Assembly (NCBI GenBank): GCA_020849035.1 | Contig: JADLHC010000087.1 | Location: 1 to 34,510, forward strand | Direction of reading: 5' to 3' | Length of the DNA: 34,510 nucleotides | Source: Planctomycetia bacterium | GTDB taxonomy: Bacteria; Planctomycetota; MHYJ01; WSZJ01 | Part shown: in pieces, positions 17,525 through 25,995 of the stretch | Numbering within the stretch: position 1 is the first letter of the stretch | Layout: the number at the start of each line of letters is the position of its first letter | Notes under the pieces: model-generated | Seen by the model: only the letters and a program-made list of their open reading frames with translations | The model's database searches: none | What the model was told of the DNA's origin: nothing | Program-made: the position numbers and the translations under genes

Positions 17525-17551
17525 ATTTCGTTTCCAGGGGAGAACCGAGCG

Positions 17552-18478
17552 ATGAAGACCGCGGCGCTGTTCCCGGGGCAGGGCGCGCAGGGCGTGGGGA
17601 TGGGGAAGGACCTGTTCGAGAAGTCCGCGGCGGCGCGGAAGACGTTCGAGGAAGCGAACGCGATCCTGGGCGTGGACCTCGCGAAGACGTGCTTCGAGGG
17701 CCCCGAGGAGACCCTGTCGCGCACCGACACGTGCCAGCCGGCGATCCTGGTGCACTCGATCGCGGCGATCCGGGCGCTGGAGGAGAAGGGCGCGCCTCTG
17801 AAGGCGGACCTGGCGGCGGGGCTGTCGCTCGGCGAGTACACGGCCCACGTGTTCGCGGGCTCGATCGCGTTCGCCGACGCCGTGCGGCTCGTGCGCAAGC
17901 GCGGCGAGGCGATGCAGGCGGCGTGCGACGCGAAACCGAGCACCATGGCGACGGTGCTGGGGCTCGACCTGGAGAAGCTGAAGCATGCGGTCGCCGAGGG
18001 GAAGGCGAAGGGGATCGTGGTGGTCGCGAACCTCCTCGGGCCCGGCCAGGCGGCGATCAGCGGCGAGGTCGCCGCGGTCGAGGCCGCCGGCGAGGCCGCG
18101 AAGAAGCTCGGCGCGAAGCGCGTCATCCCGCTGAAGGTCGCGGGGGCGTTCCACTCCCCGCTGATGGCGTCCGCGGTGGAGACGCTCAGGGCCGCGCTCG
18201 CGAAGACCGAGATCCGCGCGCCGCGCATCCCGGTCATCAGCAACGTCACGGCCGCCCCGGCCACCGACCCCGCGCAGATCCGCGAGCTCCTCGGCCGCCA
18301 GGTCGGCGAGTCCGTCCTCTGGGAGGAATCCAACAGGCGCATGGGAGCGGACGGCGTGAAGCGCTTCGTCGAGGTCGGCCCCGGCAAGGTGCTGACGGGC
18401 CTGGCGCGCAAGATCGTGGACGGGAGCGAGACGGCGAACGTCGAGGCGTGGGCGAACGTCGAGGCGTTTTCGGGGTAG
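17552..18478 (+). CDS. fabD: Malonyl-CoA:ACP transacylase
   Basis: This 308-residue enzyme moves malonyl groups from CoA to ACP to feed chain elongation. 'ALFPGQGAQGVGMG' opens the protein, the catalytic Ser lies in 'GLSLGEYTA' (about residue 92), and the catalytic His lies in 'GAFHSPLM' (about 201). The conserved Arg region reads 'VRLVRKRGEAMQ', and Gln is in 'GQGAQ'. The start at 17552 (MKTAALFPGQ) is preferred to the GTG at 17501, which lies in the repeat/hairpin region; GGGGAG precedes the ATG. It is separated from fabH by 84 bases of repeats, unlike the tight spacing upstream. Confidence 0.94.
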   Translation: MKTAALFPGQGAQGVGMGKDLFEKSAAARKTFEEANAILGVDLAKTCFEGPEETLSRTDTCQPAILVHSIAAIRALEEKGAPLKADLAAGLSLGEYTAHVFAGSIAFADAVRLVRKRGEAMQAACDAKPSTMATVLGLDLEKLKHAVAEGKAKGIVVVANLLGPGQAAISGEVAAVEAAGEAAKKLGAKRVIPLKVAGAFHSPLMASAVETLRAALAKTEIRAPRIPVISNVTAAPATDPAQIRELLGRQVGESVLWEESNRRMGADGVKRFVEVGPGKVLTGLARKIVDGSETANVEAWANVEAFSG

Positions 18479-18511
18479 CGCGGGCCGGCCGTTCCCGGCT
18501 AGCGTGACCGC

Positions 18512-20203
18512 ATGCCCGCGCCGAGCGTCTTCGCCGCCTGGTTCGACACGCTGAAGCAGTGCGAGCTGGGCGGGATGCTCGGCCTCGCGGCCGCCGCGCT
18601 GGCGGCCCCGGCGCGGCTGGCGGCCGTCGTGGCGCGGGGGTTCTGCCGCGCGCTCGACGCCGTCGCGGACCGGCCCGTGCTCGCGGTCTCCCTTCCCGGC
18701 CTCCTGTCTTTCTCGGGGGCGGCGCTGGCGGGGCTGCTGCTGCGGTATCCCGAGCCCGAGATCCACGACGAGTTCAGCTACCTGCTGGCGGGGGACACGT
18801 TCGCGCACGGGCGGCTGGCGAACCCGCCGCACCCGATGTGGCGGCATTTCGAGTCGTTCCACGTCCTCCAGCAGCCGACGTACCAGTCGAAGTACCCCCC
18901 GGCGCAGGGGATGTTCCTGGCGCTCGGGCAGCGCGCGACGGGGGACCCCATCGCCGGCGTCTGGCTGAGCACCGCGCTGGCGATGTCCGCCTTCGCCTGG
19001 ATGTTCCGCGGCTGGCTGCCGGCGCGATGGGCCGCGTGGGGCTCGCTCCTGGTTCTGCTGCGCGTCGGCGTGACGAGCTACTGGGCGCAGGCGTACTGGG
19101 GCGGCGCCGTGGCGGCGCTCGGCGGCGCGCTCGTCTGGGGGGCGTACCCGCGCCTCCGCTCGTCCCCGAACGTCCGCGACAGCCTCTGGCTCGCCCTCGG
19201 CCTCGCCGTCCTCTCCAACGCCCGCCCCTTCGAGGGCCTCGTCGTCTCCCTCCCCGTCGCGGCGGCCCTCGCGTGGCAGTTCGCCCGCACCGCCGCCCGC
19301 GCCGCATGGCTCGCCCGCGTCGCCGCCCCCGTCGCCCTCGTCCTCGCCGCCGACGCCGCCTGGATCCTGGCGTACAACAGGGCGGTGACGGGAAGCGCGA
19401 CGACGATGCCGTACTTCGTCCACGCGGAGCAGTACGCGCAGATTTCGCAGTGGGTGCTCGGGAAGCGCCGCCCCGCGCCCGCCTACCGCCACGCGGAGAT
19501 GCGCGAGTACTACGAGGGGCAGGAGCTGCCGTTCCACGAGCGGCAGCAGACGGCGGGCGGGTTCCTCGCGGAGCTCCCGCGGAAGCTCGTGGGCTCGGCG
19601 GACGTCCCGTACGCGGGCCTGATGTTCCTTCCGGTCGTGTTCGCCGCGGGGGTGTGGCGCCGTCGCCGCACGCGCCTCGCCATCGCCGGGTTCGGTGCCG
19701 CGCTTGCCGCCGCGGCCACGCTCACGATCTTCATCCCGCACTACGGGGCCCCCGCGACCCCGTGCGGCTTCCTCCTCGTCGCGCAGGGCCTTCGCCACCT
19801 CCACGCGGCGCGCCTCGGCGCCCGGCGCTTCGGCCGCCTCGCCGCGATCGGCGTCACGGCGACGGCGGTCGGCGTGTTCGCGTACCTCCTGTGGCTCCAC
19901 TCGGTCCTCGGCGCGTGGGGCCACGTCCGCGCTCACGTGCAGCAGACGCTGGAGGACCTGCCGGGCAACCACCTCGTCGTCGTCCGCTACGGCCCGCCGC
20001 CCGGGCACCAGGTCCACAACGAGTGGGTCTACAACGGCGCCGACATCGACGGCGCGCGCGTCGTCTGGGCCCGGGACCTGGGCGACGACGGCAACCGCGA
20101 CCTCATCGCGTATTTCCTTGCGCAGGGCCGGAAAATCTGGCTCATGGAGGTGCCGGACGACGCCCAACTCCCCCAACCCAGGCCCTACCCGGGACTCAAA
20201 TAG
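18512..20203 (+). CDS. Multipass membrane protein, GT-C glycosyltransferase-like (copy 1)
   Basis: This 563-residue protein has about ten or more hydrophobic segments. Between the first helices lies 'EIHDEFSYLLAGDTFAHGRL', with the acidic pair after the first main helix that is typical of GT-C transferases (ArnT/PMT type), which use lipid-linked sugars on the outer face of the membrane. Other conserved blocks are 'SKYPPAQG', 'YWAQAYWGGAVAALGGALV', 'NARPFEGLV', 'YNRAVTG' and 'IPHYGAP'. A soluble C-terminal tail contains 'HLVVVRYGPPPGHQVHNEWVYN'. It is a clear paralogue of the protein at 20977 (see findings). It sits between fabD and fabG, 33 bases after fabD. The GT-C assignment rests on topology and the DE motif only; the substrate is unknown. 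Confidence 0.7.
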   Translation: MPAPSVFAAWFDTLKQCELGGMLGLAAAALAAPARLAAVVARGFCRALDAVADRPVLAVSLPGLLSFSGAALAGLLLRYPEPEIHDEFSYLLAGDTFAHGRLANPPHPMWRHFESFHVLQQPTYQSKYPPAQGMFLALGQRATGDPIAGVWLSTALAMSAFAWMFRGWLPARWAAWGSLLVLLRVGVTSYWAQAYWGGAVAALGGALVWGAYPRLRSSPNVRDSLWLALGLAVLSNARPFEGLVVSLPVAAALAWQFARTAARAAWLARVAAPVALVLAADAAWILAYNRAVTGSATTMPYFVHAEQYAQISQWVLGKRRPAPAYRHAEMREYYEGQELPFHERQQTAGGFLAELPRKLVGSADVPYAGLMFLPVVFAAGVWRRRRTRLAIAGFGAALAAAATLTIFIPHYGAPATPCGFLLVAQGLRHLHAARLGARRFGRLAAIGVTATAVGVFAYLLWLHSVLGAWGHVRAHVQQTLEDLPGNHLVVVRYGPPPGHQVHNEWVYNGADIDGARVVWARDLGDDGNRDLIAYFLAQGRKIWLMEVPDDAQLPQPRPYPGLK

Positions 20204-20219
20204 CCGAAAGGAGACCTTC

Positions 20220-20963
20220 ATGCCCTCCCTCACCGGAAAAACCGCCCTCGTCACCGGCGCTTCCCGCGGCATCGGCCGCGACATCGCGATCCGGCTGGCC
20301 GAAGAGGGCGCGGCCGTGCTGTGCGTCGCGACGAACGAGGCGCTGCTGCGCGAGACGGTGACGGCGATCGAGTCGAAGGGCGGGAAGGCGGCGTACGCGA
20401 TCGCGGACGTGGGGAAGGCGGCGGAGGCGGAGGCGGTGATCGACAAGGTGGTGAAGGACTGGGGGAAGCTGGACGTGCTGGTGAACAATGCGGGGATCAC
20501 GCGGGACAACCTGCTCATGCGGATGAAGGACGAGGAGTGGGACCGCGTGCTCGAGGTGAACCTCAAGGGGGCGTTCAACCTGATCCGCGCGGCGGCGCGG
20601 CCGATGATGAAGGCGCGGTCGGGGAAGATCGTGAACATCTCGAGCGTGGTGGGGCTGATCGGGAACCCGGGGCAGGCGAACTACGCGGCGTCGAAGGGCG
20701 GGATGATCGCGATGACGAAGTCGGTGGCGCGCGAGCTGGGGAGCCGCGGGATCACGGCGAACACGGTGTGCCCGGGGTTCATCGAGACGGAGATGACGGG
20801 GAAGCTGACCGAGGACCAGAAGAAGGCCCTGTTCGCGAACATCGCGCTGGGGCGGTTCGGGAAGACGTCGGACGTGGCGGGCGTGGTGGCGTTCCTGGCG
20901 AGTTCCGCGGCGGACTACATCACGGGGCAGGACATCGTGGTGGACGGCGGGATGACGATGTAG
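20220..20963 (+). CDS. fabG: 3-oxoacyl-ACP reductase
   Basis: This 247-residue NADPH-dependent short-chain dehydrogenase reduces 3-oxoacyl-ACP in each elongation cycle. Cofactor motif 'VTGASRGIGRDIA' (about residue 12), 'NNAGITRDNLLMRMKDEEW', catalytic Ser in 'VNISSVVG' (about 139), and Tyr/Lys in 'NYAASKGG' (about 155 and 159) are all present, with the FabG-typical ending 'YITGQDIVVDGGMTM'. The start at 20220 is fixed by a strong AAGGAG (20208-20213) six bases upstream; the track ORF beginning at 19695 is a readthrough of another frame. Its usual neighbours fabD and acpP are each displaced by inserted genes. Confidence 0.95.
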   Translation: MPSLTGKTALVTGASRGIGRDIAIRLAEEGAAVLCVATNEALLRETVTAIESKGGKAAYAIADVGKAAEAEAVIDKVVKDWGKLDVLVNNAGITRDNLLMRMKDEEWDRVLEVNLKGAFNLIRAAARPMMKARSGKIVNISSVVGLIGNPGQANYAASKGGMIAMTKSVARELGSRGITANTVCPGFIETEMTGKLTEDQKKALFANIALGRFGKTSDVAGVVAFLASSAADYITGQDIVVDGGMTM

Positions 20964-20976
20964 CGGGGGAGGGGCG

Positions 20977-22647
20977 ATGGCGCTGATGCTGGGACCGGCG
21001 CCGCTCGACGCGTGGGTGTCGGCGGCGCGGCTCGTCGAGCTCGGCGCCATGGCCGCGCTCGTCGCGGCCTGCCCGTTCCTGCCGGCCGCGGCGCGCCGCG
21101 TGGCGGCCGCGGTGCTGCGCGCGGCGGACGCGGCGGGGCGCAGGCCGGGCCGGGCCGCGCTCGCCCTCGGAATCCTCTCCCTCGCCGGCGCCGCCGCCGC
21201 CGGGCTGCGCGGCGTGCCCCAGCCCGCGGTCCACGACGAATTCAGCTACCTCCTCGCCGCGGACACCTTCGCCCGCGGCCGCCTGAAGAACCCGACTCCG
21301 GCCCACTGGGAACACTTCGAGGCCTTCCACGTGCTCTCCGTCCCGAGCCGCATGTCCAAGTACCCCCCCGCCCAGGGCCTCGCCCTCGCCGCCGGCCGGC
21401 TCCTCGGCCACCCCGTCGCCGGCGTCTGGCTCTCCACCGCCGCCGCCGTCGCCGCCGTCGCCTGGATGCTCTTCGCCTGGCTCCCCCCGCGCTGGGCCGT
21501 CCTCGGCGGCCTCCTCGCCCTCCTCCGCTTCGGCGTCGAGGGCTACTGGGCCCAGAGCTACTGGGGCGGCTCCGTCGCCGCGCTCGGCGGCGCCCTCGTT
21601 CTCGGCGCGGCCGGGAGGATGTGGCGGGAAGGGCCGTCGGCGCGGCGCGCGCTGGCGTTCGGCCTCGGCGCGGCGGTGCTCGCGAACAGCCGGCCGTTCG
21701 AGGGGCTCGTGCTGTGCGCGCTGGCGTCCGCCGCCCTGGCGTGGCGGGCGTCCCGCCGATGGGAGGCGGCCTGGCTCACGCGCGCCGCCGCGCCCGTCGC
21801 CGCCTGCCTCATCGCGACCGTCGGCGCCGGGATGGCGTACAACCGCGCCGTCACCGGCGACGCCCTCCGCCTCCCGTACTTCGTCCACCAGCAGCAGTAC
21901 GCCGCCATCTCGCCGTTCCTCTTCGGCACGCCCCCGTCCCCCCCTCCGTACCGCCACCGCGAAATGGCCGCCTACTACCTCGGCGTGGAGAAGCCCGTCT
22001 GGGACCGGCAGCAGTCCGCCGCCGCGCTCCAGCTCGAGACGCTCTGGAAATGGTGGCGCTGCGTGGACTTCCCGTTCGGCATGCTCGCGCTCCTCCCGCT
22101 CGCCTTCATCCGCCCGCTGTTCCGGTCGCGCGCCGGCCGCCTCGCGCTCCCCGCGTGGATCGCCTTCCTCGCCGCCATCGCCACCCTCACCCTCGTCATC
22201 CCCCACTACGCCGCCCCCGCCGCCGGGCTCTTCACCCTCCTCGTCGTCCTCGCGCTCCGCTCCGTCCACGCCCTCGGCCGCCCCGCGCGCCGCTGGGGCC
22301 GCGCCGCCGCCGTCGCGCTCCTCCTCCCGTCCGCAGGCCTCCTCGCCTGGCGCGTCGCCGGACACGACCCGGGCGGCGCCTTCGGCCGCAACCGCGCCGC
22401 GCTCGTGCGCAGCCTCGAGGACACCGGCGGCTCCCACCTCGTCTTCGTCCGCTACGGCCCGCGCCATTCCCCCAACTACGACTGGGTCTATAACCCCGCC
22501 GACCTCGACTCCGCCCCCGTGCTCTTCGCCCGCCCCCTCGGCCGCGTCCCCGATCTCCGCCTCCGCGCCGCCTACCCCGGCCGCACCGCCTGGATCCTCA
22601 CCGTCGACGCCGACGACGACGTCCCCACCCTCGCCCCGCTCCCGTGA
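20977..22647 (+). CDS. Multipass membrane protein, GT-C glycosyltransferase-like (copy 2)
   Basis: This 556-residue protein is a paralogue of the product of 18512-20203. Shared blocks in the same order are 'HDEFSYLLAADTFARGRL', 'HFEAFHVLS', 'SKYPPAQG', 'GVWLST', 'YWAQSYWGGSVAALGGALV', 'NSRPFEGLV', 'YNRAVTGDA', 'LPYFVHQQQYAAISPFL', 'PYRHREMAAYY', 'IPHYAAPA' and a C-terminal 'HLVFVRYGP'. The acidic DE pair near the first main helix and the multi-helix topology suggest a GT-C transferase. It begins 13 bases after fabG with GGGGAGG before the ATG, so it is probably co-transcribed. The third codon position is extremely C-rich in most of the gene. Function and substrate are unknown. Confidence 0.7.
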   Translation: MALMLGPAPLDAWVSAARLVELGAMAALVAACPFLPAAARRVAAAVLRAADAAGRRPGRAALALGILSLAGAAAAGLRGVPQPAVHDEFSYLLAADTFARGRLKNPTPAHWEHFEAFHVLSVPSRMSKYPPAQGLALAAGRLLGHPVAGVWLSTAAAVAAVAWMLFAWLPPRWAVLGGLLALLRFGVEGYWAQSYWGGSVAALGGALVLGAAGRMWREGPSARRALAFGLGAAVLANSRPFEGLVLCALASAALAWRASRRWEAAWLTRAAAPVAACLIATVGAGMAYNRAVTGDALRLPYFVHQQQYAAISPFLFGTPPSPPPYRHREMAAYYLGVEKPVWDRQQSAAALQLETLWKWWRCVDFPFGMLALLPLAFIRPLFRSRAGRLALPAWIAFLAAIATLTLVIPHYAAPAAGLFTLLVVLALRSVHALGRPARRWGRAAAVALLLPSAGLLAWRVAGHDPGGAFGRNRAALVRSLEDTGGSHLVFVRYGPRHSPNYDWVYNPADLDSAPVLFARPLGRVPDLRLRAAYPGRTAWILTVDADDDVPTLAPLP

Positions 22648-22656
22648 TCCCAGCGC

Positions 22657-22685
22657 TTCTCACCGCCGCCCCCGCCGCATAAAGT
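22657..22685 (+). promoter_or_regulatory. Candidate promoter of the secreted-protein gene
   Basis: TTCTCA (22657-22662), a 17-base spacer and TAAAGT (22680-22685) lie 26 bases before the ATG at 22712. Both boxes are imperfect. Confidence 0.35.
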
Positions 22686-22711
22686 CCGCTCTCCCACTTC
22701 GGAGCCCAGCC

Positions 22712-24223
22712 ATGTCCCCCAGACTCCTCGCCCCGCTCGCCCTCGCCCTCCTCGCGCTCCCGGCCTCCGCAGGCTTCAAGGACGGCGTCTTCACCTCCGA
22801 GGACCACGGCCTGCGCTTCAGGCTCCCCAAGGGCTCGAAAGTCGACGCGAAGTCCGCCGGCGACGGCAAGCTCGCGCTGTTCGAGACCGCGGACGGGAAG
22901 CTGAAGGGCGTGATCCGGCACGGGACCGAGGGGCTCGGGGCCTCGAAGCACGCGAAATGGCGCGCCTCGGAGTGGGAGAAGAGAGGCGCCGTGGTGACGT
23001 GGGACAGCGAGGAGAAGGTGGAGGGGAAGGACGGCGAGTGGCTGAAGGTCGTGCTGGAGCTGGAGGCGGGCGAGGAGGAGATGAAGTCGGCGCACCTGTT
23101 CGTGTCGAGGGGGAAGGACGACTTCGAGCTGGGGGTGATGGCGAAGGCGGGGGACTGGGACGGCGCGGCGAAGGACATCGAGGCGATCCTCGCGTCGCTG
23201 GAGTTCGGGGCGTTCAAGGACGAGGGGGACGACCCGCCGCCTCCCGACGCGGAGCCCGCGGCGAAGACCGGGGGGCGCACCTGGGCCGACGCCGCGCGCG
23301 GCATCGCGATGCGGGGGGCGGAGGGATGGACCTGGCGCGCGGAGAATTTCCGCGCCGGCGATCCCTACGAGATCCTCGAGTGGGACACCGGGGACGACGA
23401 GTTCATGGTGACGCTGTCGGAGGTCGAGAACGCCAACGGCGTCGAGCCAGGGACGTGGGCTGACATGACGCTCAAGGCGCTCGGCAAGTCCTTCAAGAAC
23501 CTCAACATGCTCGAGGGCAAGGCCCCGGAGGGGACCGAACGGCGCGACTTCACCGCCGAGAACGCGGGCAAGTCGCTGCGCTTCGCGCTCCTGTTCTTCG
23601 CGCGGAACTCGAAGATCTACTACGTGCAGGTGATCACGGCGGAGTCGAAATGGGACGCCCTGAAGGAGACGGCCGAGGGCGTGATCTCGGGGCTCGCGCT
23701 GGGCGACGTGTCGAAGCAGGTGGAGGAAATGGCGTCCCAGCCGGCGGCCGCGGATCCGAAGGAGAAGCGTGCGCCCCCGGACGAGGGCGGGAAGACGGTG
23801 CTGGCGCCGAGCCCGTGGGAGGGTTGCGGGAAGGGCTCGTGGGTGAAGTACCGCCTGGTGTCGGAGGCCGGCGGGACGAAGACGGAGATGGAGATGACGA
23901 CGACGCTCGTGGACTTCGACGACGAGTCCTACACGGTGAAGACCGACATGGTGATGGGCGGGAACGCGATCCCGGGGCAGGAGACGAAGGTGAACCGCCG
24001 CGTGCCGGCGCCGGCGGGGGACGCGGAGAAGCCCGAGGAGGGCGACGAGACGATCAAGGTCGCGAAGGGCGAGTTCGCCTGCCACTGGGTGAAATCGAAG
24101 GCGGGCGACGGCTGGGCGAAGGCCTGGACGAACCCGGACGTGCCCGGGCGCGTGGTGAAGACGTCCTCGGAGGCGTCCGGCGCGAAGAGCGAGATGGAGC
24201 TGGTGGACTTCGAGAAGAAGTAG
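22712..24223 (+). CDS. Secreted protein of unknown function, three-part
   Basis: This 503-residue protein has a signal peptide (MSPRLLAPLALALLALPASAG, cleavage about residue 20). I do not recognise a named family. Two similar segments, about 21-165 and 185-340, each hold a beta-rich region and end in an amphipathic helix ('DWDGAAKDIEAILASLEFG' and 'KWDALKETAEGVISGLALG'), a layout like PsbP/Mog1-type small lipid- or protein-binding domains. A Pro/Lys-rich linker leads to a third segment (about 370-503) opening 'SPWEGCGKGSWVKYRLVSEAGG', with alternating Thr/Glu beta strands. It is rich in Lys, Glu and Asp. No catalytic motif is seen. It lies between the second GT-C-like gene and the carboxylase genes, probably with its own promoter. 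Confidence 0.6.
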   Translation: MSPRLLAPLALALLALPASAGFKDGVFTSEDHGLRFRLPKGSKVDAKSAGDGKLALFETADGKLKGVIRHGTEGLGASKHAKWRASEWEKRGAVVTWDSEEKVEGKDGEWLKVVLELEAGEEEMKSAHLFVSRGKDDFELGVMAKAGDWDGAAKDIEAILASLEFGAFKDEGDDPPPPDAEPAAKTGGRTWADAARGIAMRGAEGWTWRAENFRAGDPYEILEWDTGDDEFMVTLSEVENANGVEPGTWADMTLKALGKSFKNLNMLEGKAPEGTERRDFTAENAGKSLRFALLFFARNSKIYYVQVITAESKWDALKETAEGVISGLALGDVSKQVEEMASQPAAADPKEKRAPPDEGGKTVLAPSPWEGCGKGSWVKYRLVSEAGGTKTEMEMTTTLVDFDDESYTVKTDMVMGGNAIPGQETKVNRRVPAPAGDAEKPEEGDETIKVAKGEFACHWVKSKAGDGWAKAWTNPDVPGRVVKTSSEASGAKSEMELVDFEKK

Positions 24224-24238
24224 CCGTCGCACGATTCC

Positions 24239-24267
24239 TGTCCGCCCCGTCCAACCCCCGCTAGGAT
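24239..24267 (+). promoter_or_regulatory. Weak candidate promoter of the carboxylase operon
   Basis: TGTCCG (24239-24244), a 17-base spacer and TAGGAT (24262-24267) end nine bases before the ATG at 24277. If used, the mRNA leader would be only a few bases long. Confidence 0.3.
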
Positions 24268-24276
24268 CCCGCCTCC

Positions 24277-25875
24277 ATGGCACGCACCCCGAAGCAGGAC
24301 AAGCCGGTGGCCAAGGCGCCCGCGAAGGCGGCCGGCGATCCCCTGGCCCGGCTGGAGGAGCTGAAGAAGCGGGCGCTGATCGGCGGCGGTCCCGAGAGGA
24401 TCGAGAAGCAGCATGCCGCGGGGAAGCTGACGGCGCGCGAGCGGGTGGACCTGCTCGTGGACGAGGGGACGTTCGACGAGGTCGGCATGTTCGTGACCCA
24501 CCAGTGCGACGCGTTCGGGATGGAAAAGCAGAAGTTTCCGGGGGACGGCGTGGTGACCGGGGTCGGCAAGGTGGACGGGCGGCCGGTCGCTGTGTTCTCG
24601 CAGGACTTCACCGTGTTCGGCGGGTCGCTGGGGCTGGCGCATGCGGGGAAGATCTGCAGGCTGATGGACCTGGCGATGAAGGTGGGGATGCCCGTCATCG
24701 GCCTCAACGATTCGGGCGGCGCGCGCATCCAGGAGGGCGTCGAGTCGCTGGGCGGTTACGCGGACATCTTCCTGCGCAACACGCTGGCGAGCGGCGTCGT
24801 GCCGCAGATCAGCGCGATCATGGGCCCCTGCGCGGGAGGCGCGGTGTACTCGCCGGCGATCACGGACTTCACGTTCATGGTCGAGGGGACGAGCTACATG
24901 TTCGTGACGGGCCCGAACGTGATCAAGACGGTCACGCACGAGGAGGTCACGAGCGAGGCGCTTGGCGGCGCCGCCGTGCACAACGAGACCAGCGGAGTGG
25001 CCCATTTCCAGAGCCGCAACGAGGCGGACTGCATCCAGTCCATCCGACGCCTGCTGTCCTACATCCCGGCGAACAACCTCGAGGAGCCTCCCGCCGTCCG
25101 CAGCGACGACCCGCCGGACCGCCGCGACGAGAAGCTCAACAAGGTCATCCCGGCCGACCCCAAGAAGCCGTACGACATGCACGACGTCATCGGCGCGGTC
25201 GTGGACCCGGGAACGTTCTTCGAGGTCGCCGCGAAGTTCGCCCAGAACATCATCGTCGGCTTCGCCCGCTTCCACGGACGCGTCGCCGGCATCGTTGCGC
25301 AGCAGCCCGCGGTGCTCGCGGGGTGCCTGGACATCAACTCGTCGGTGAAAGGCGCGCGGTTCGTCAGGTTCTGCGACGCGTTCAACATCCCGCTCGTGAC
25401 GTTCGAGGACGTGCCGGGGTTCCTGCCCGGCGTGGCGCAGGAGCACGGCGGAATCATCCGGAACGGGGCGAAGCTGCTGTACGCGTACTGCGAGGCGACG
25501 GTGCCGAAGATCACCGTGATCACGCGCAAGGCCTACGGCGGCGCGTACGACGTCATGTCGTCCAAGCACGTCCGCGGCGACGTGAACATCGCGTGGCCCG
25601 CGGCGGAGATCGCGGTCATGGGCGCGGAAGGAGCCGTGAACATCCTCTTCAAGCGCGAGATCGAGGCTGCGAAGGATCCCGCGGCGGAGCGCGCCCGGCT
25701 CGTGGCCGAGTACCAGGAGCGCTTCGCGAACCCGTACATCGCGGCGGGGAAGGGGTATGTGGACAAGGTGATCGAGCCCGCGGACACGCGGCGGGAGATC
25801 TGCCGGGCGATGGAGCTGCTGCGGACGAAGAGGGAGAGCGTGCCGTCGAAGAAGCACGGGAACATTCCGCTCTAG
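24277..25875 (+). CDS. pccB: Propionyl-CoA carboxylase carboxyltransferase (beta) subunit
   Basis: This 532-residue protein carries the carboxyltransferase reaction from carboxybiotin to propionyl-CoA, giving methylmalonyl-CoA. N- and C-terminal crotonase-like halves are both present: '[17 protein letters not shown]', '[11 protein letters not shown]', '[12 protein letters not shown]', '[12 protein letters not shown]' for the CoA half and '[28 protein letters not shown]', '[15 protein letters not shown]' for the biotin half, closing with the family ending '[17 protein letters not shown]'. The Asp of 'GGAYDVM' (about residue 425) matches the position reported to favour propionyl-CoA in actinobacterial homologues. 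A short Ala/Lys-rich N-terminal extension precedes the domain. An acetyl-CoA activity is possible too. It is first in the carboxylase-mutase gene group. Confidence 0.92.
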   Translation: MARTPKQDKPVAKAPAKAAGDPLARLEELKKRALIGGGPERIEKQHAAGKLTARERVDLLVDEGTFDEVGMFVTHQCDAFGMEKQKFPGDGVVTGVGKVDGRPVAVFSQDFTVFGGSLGLAHAGKICRLMDLAMKVGMPVIGLNDSGGARIQEGVESLGGYADIFLRNTLASGVVPQISAIMGPCAGGAVYSPAITDFTFMVEGTSYMFVTGPNVIKTVTHEEVTSEALGGAAVHNETSGVAHFQSRNEADCIQSIRRLLSYIPANNLEEPPAVRSDDPPDRRDEKLNKVIPADPKKPYDMHDVIGAVVDPGTFFEVAAKFAQNIIVGFARFHGRVAGIVAQQPAVLAGCLDINSSVKGARFVRFCDAFNIPLVTFEDVPGFLPGVAQEHGGIIRNGAKLLYAYCEATVPKITVITRKAYGGAYDVMSSKHVRGDVNIAWPAAEIAVMGAEGAVNILFKREIEAAKDPAAERARLVAEYQERFANPYIAAGKGYVDKVIEPADTRREICRAMELLRTKRESVPSKKHGNIPL

Positions 25876-25904
25876 GAGCCTTTCATCCGCCCCTGATCCG
25901 CACC

Positions 25905-25959
25905 ATCCGCCTTATCCGCGAATTCCCTTCTGAAAAGTGCATTCGCGGATGAGGCGGAT
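25905..25959 (+). repeat. Long inverted repeat before the biotin carboxylase gene
   Basis: ATCCGCCTTATCCGCGAAT (25905-25923) and ATTCGCGGATGAGGCGGAT (25941-25959) are complementary at 18 of 19 positions around a 17-base loop. Weaker complementarity (ATCCGC/TTCCGC units) extends outward on both sides. The element fills most of the gap between the two carboxylase subunit genes. It resembles dispersed REP-type palindromes rather than a terminator, because no T-run follows. Confidence 0.85.
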
Positions 25960-25995
25960 TCGGCGGAACCGGCCGCGGATGTCGTGGGAGAAGAG

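Noticed and set aside
15488-20638. 1716-codon open frame on the minus strand opposite rpmF to fabG
   Set aside because: It lies antisense to five well-recognised genes and is Arg/His/Pro/Val-rich low-complexity sequence. Stop codons are rare in this frame because of the very high GC and G/C-ending codons of the genes. The same applies to the long minus frames at 7996-11685, 11481-15395 and 28308-33206.
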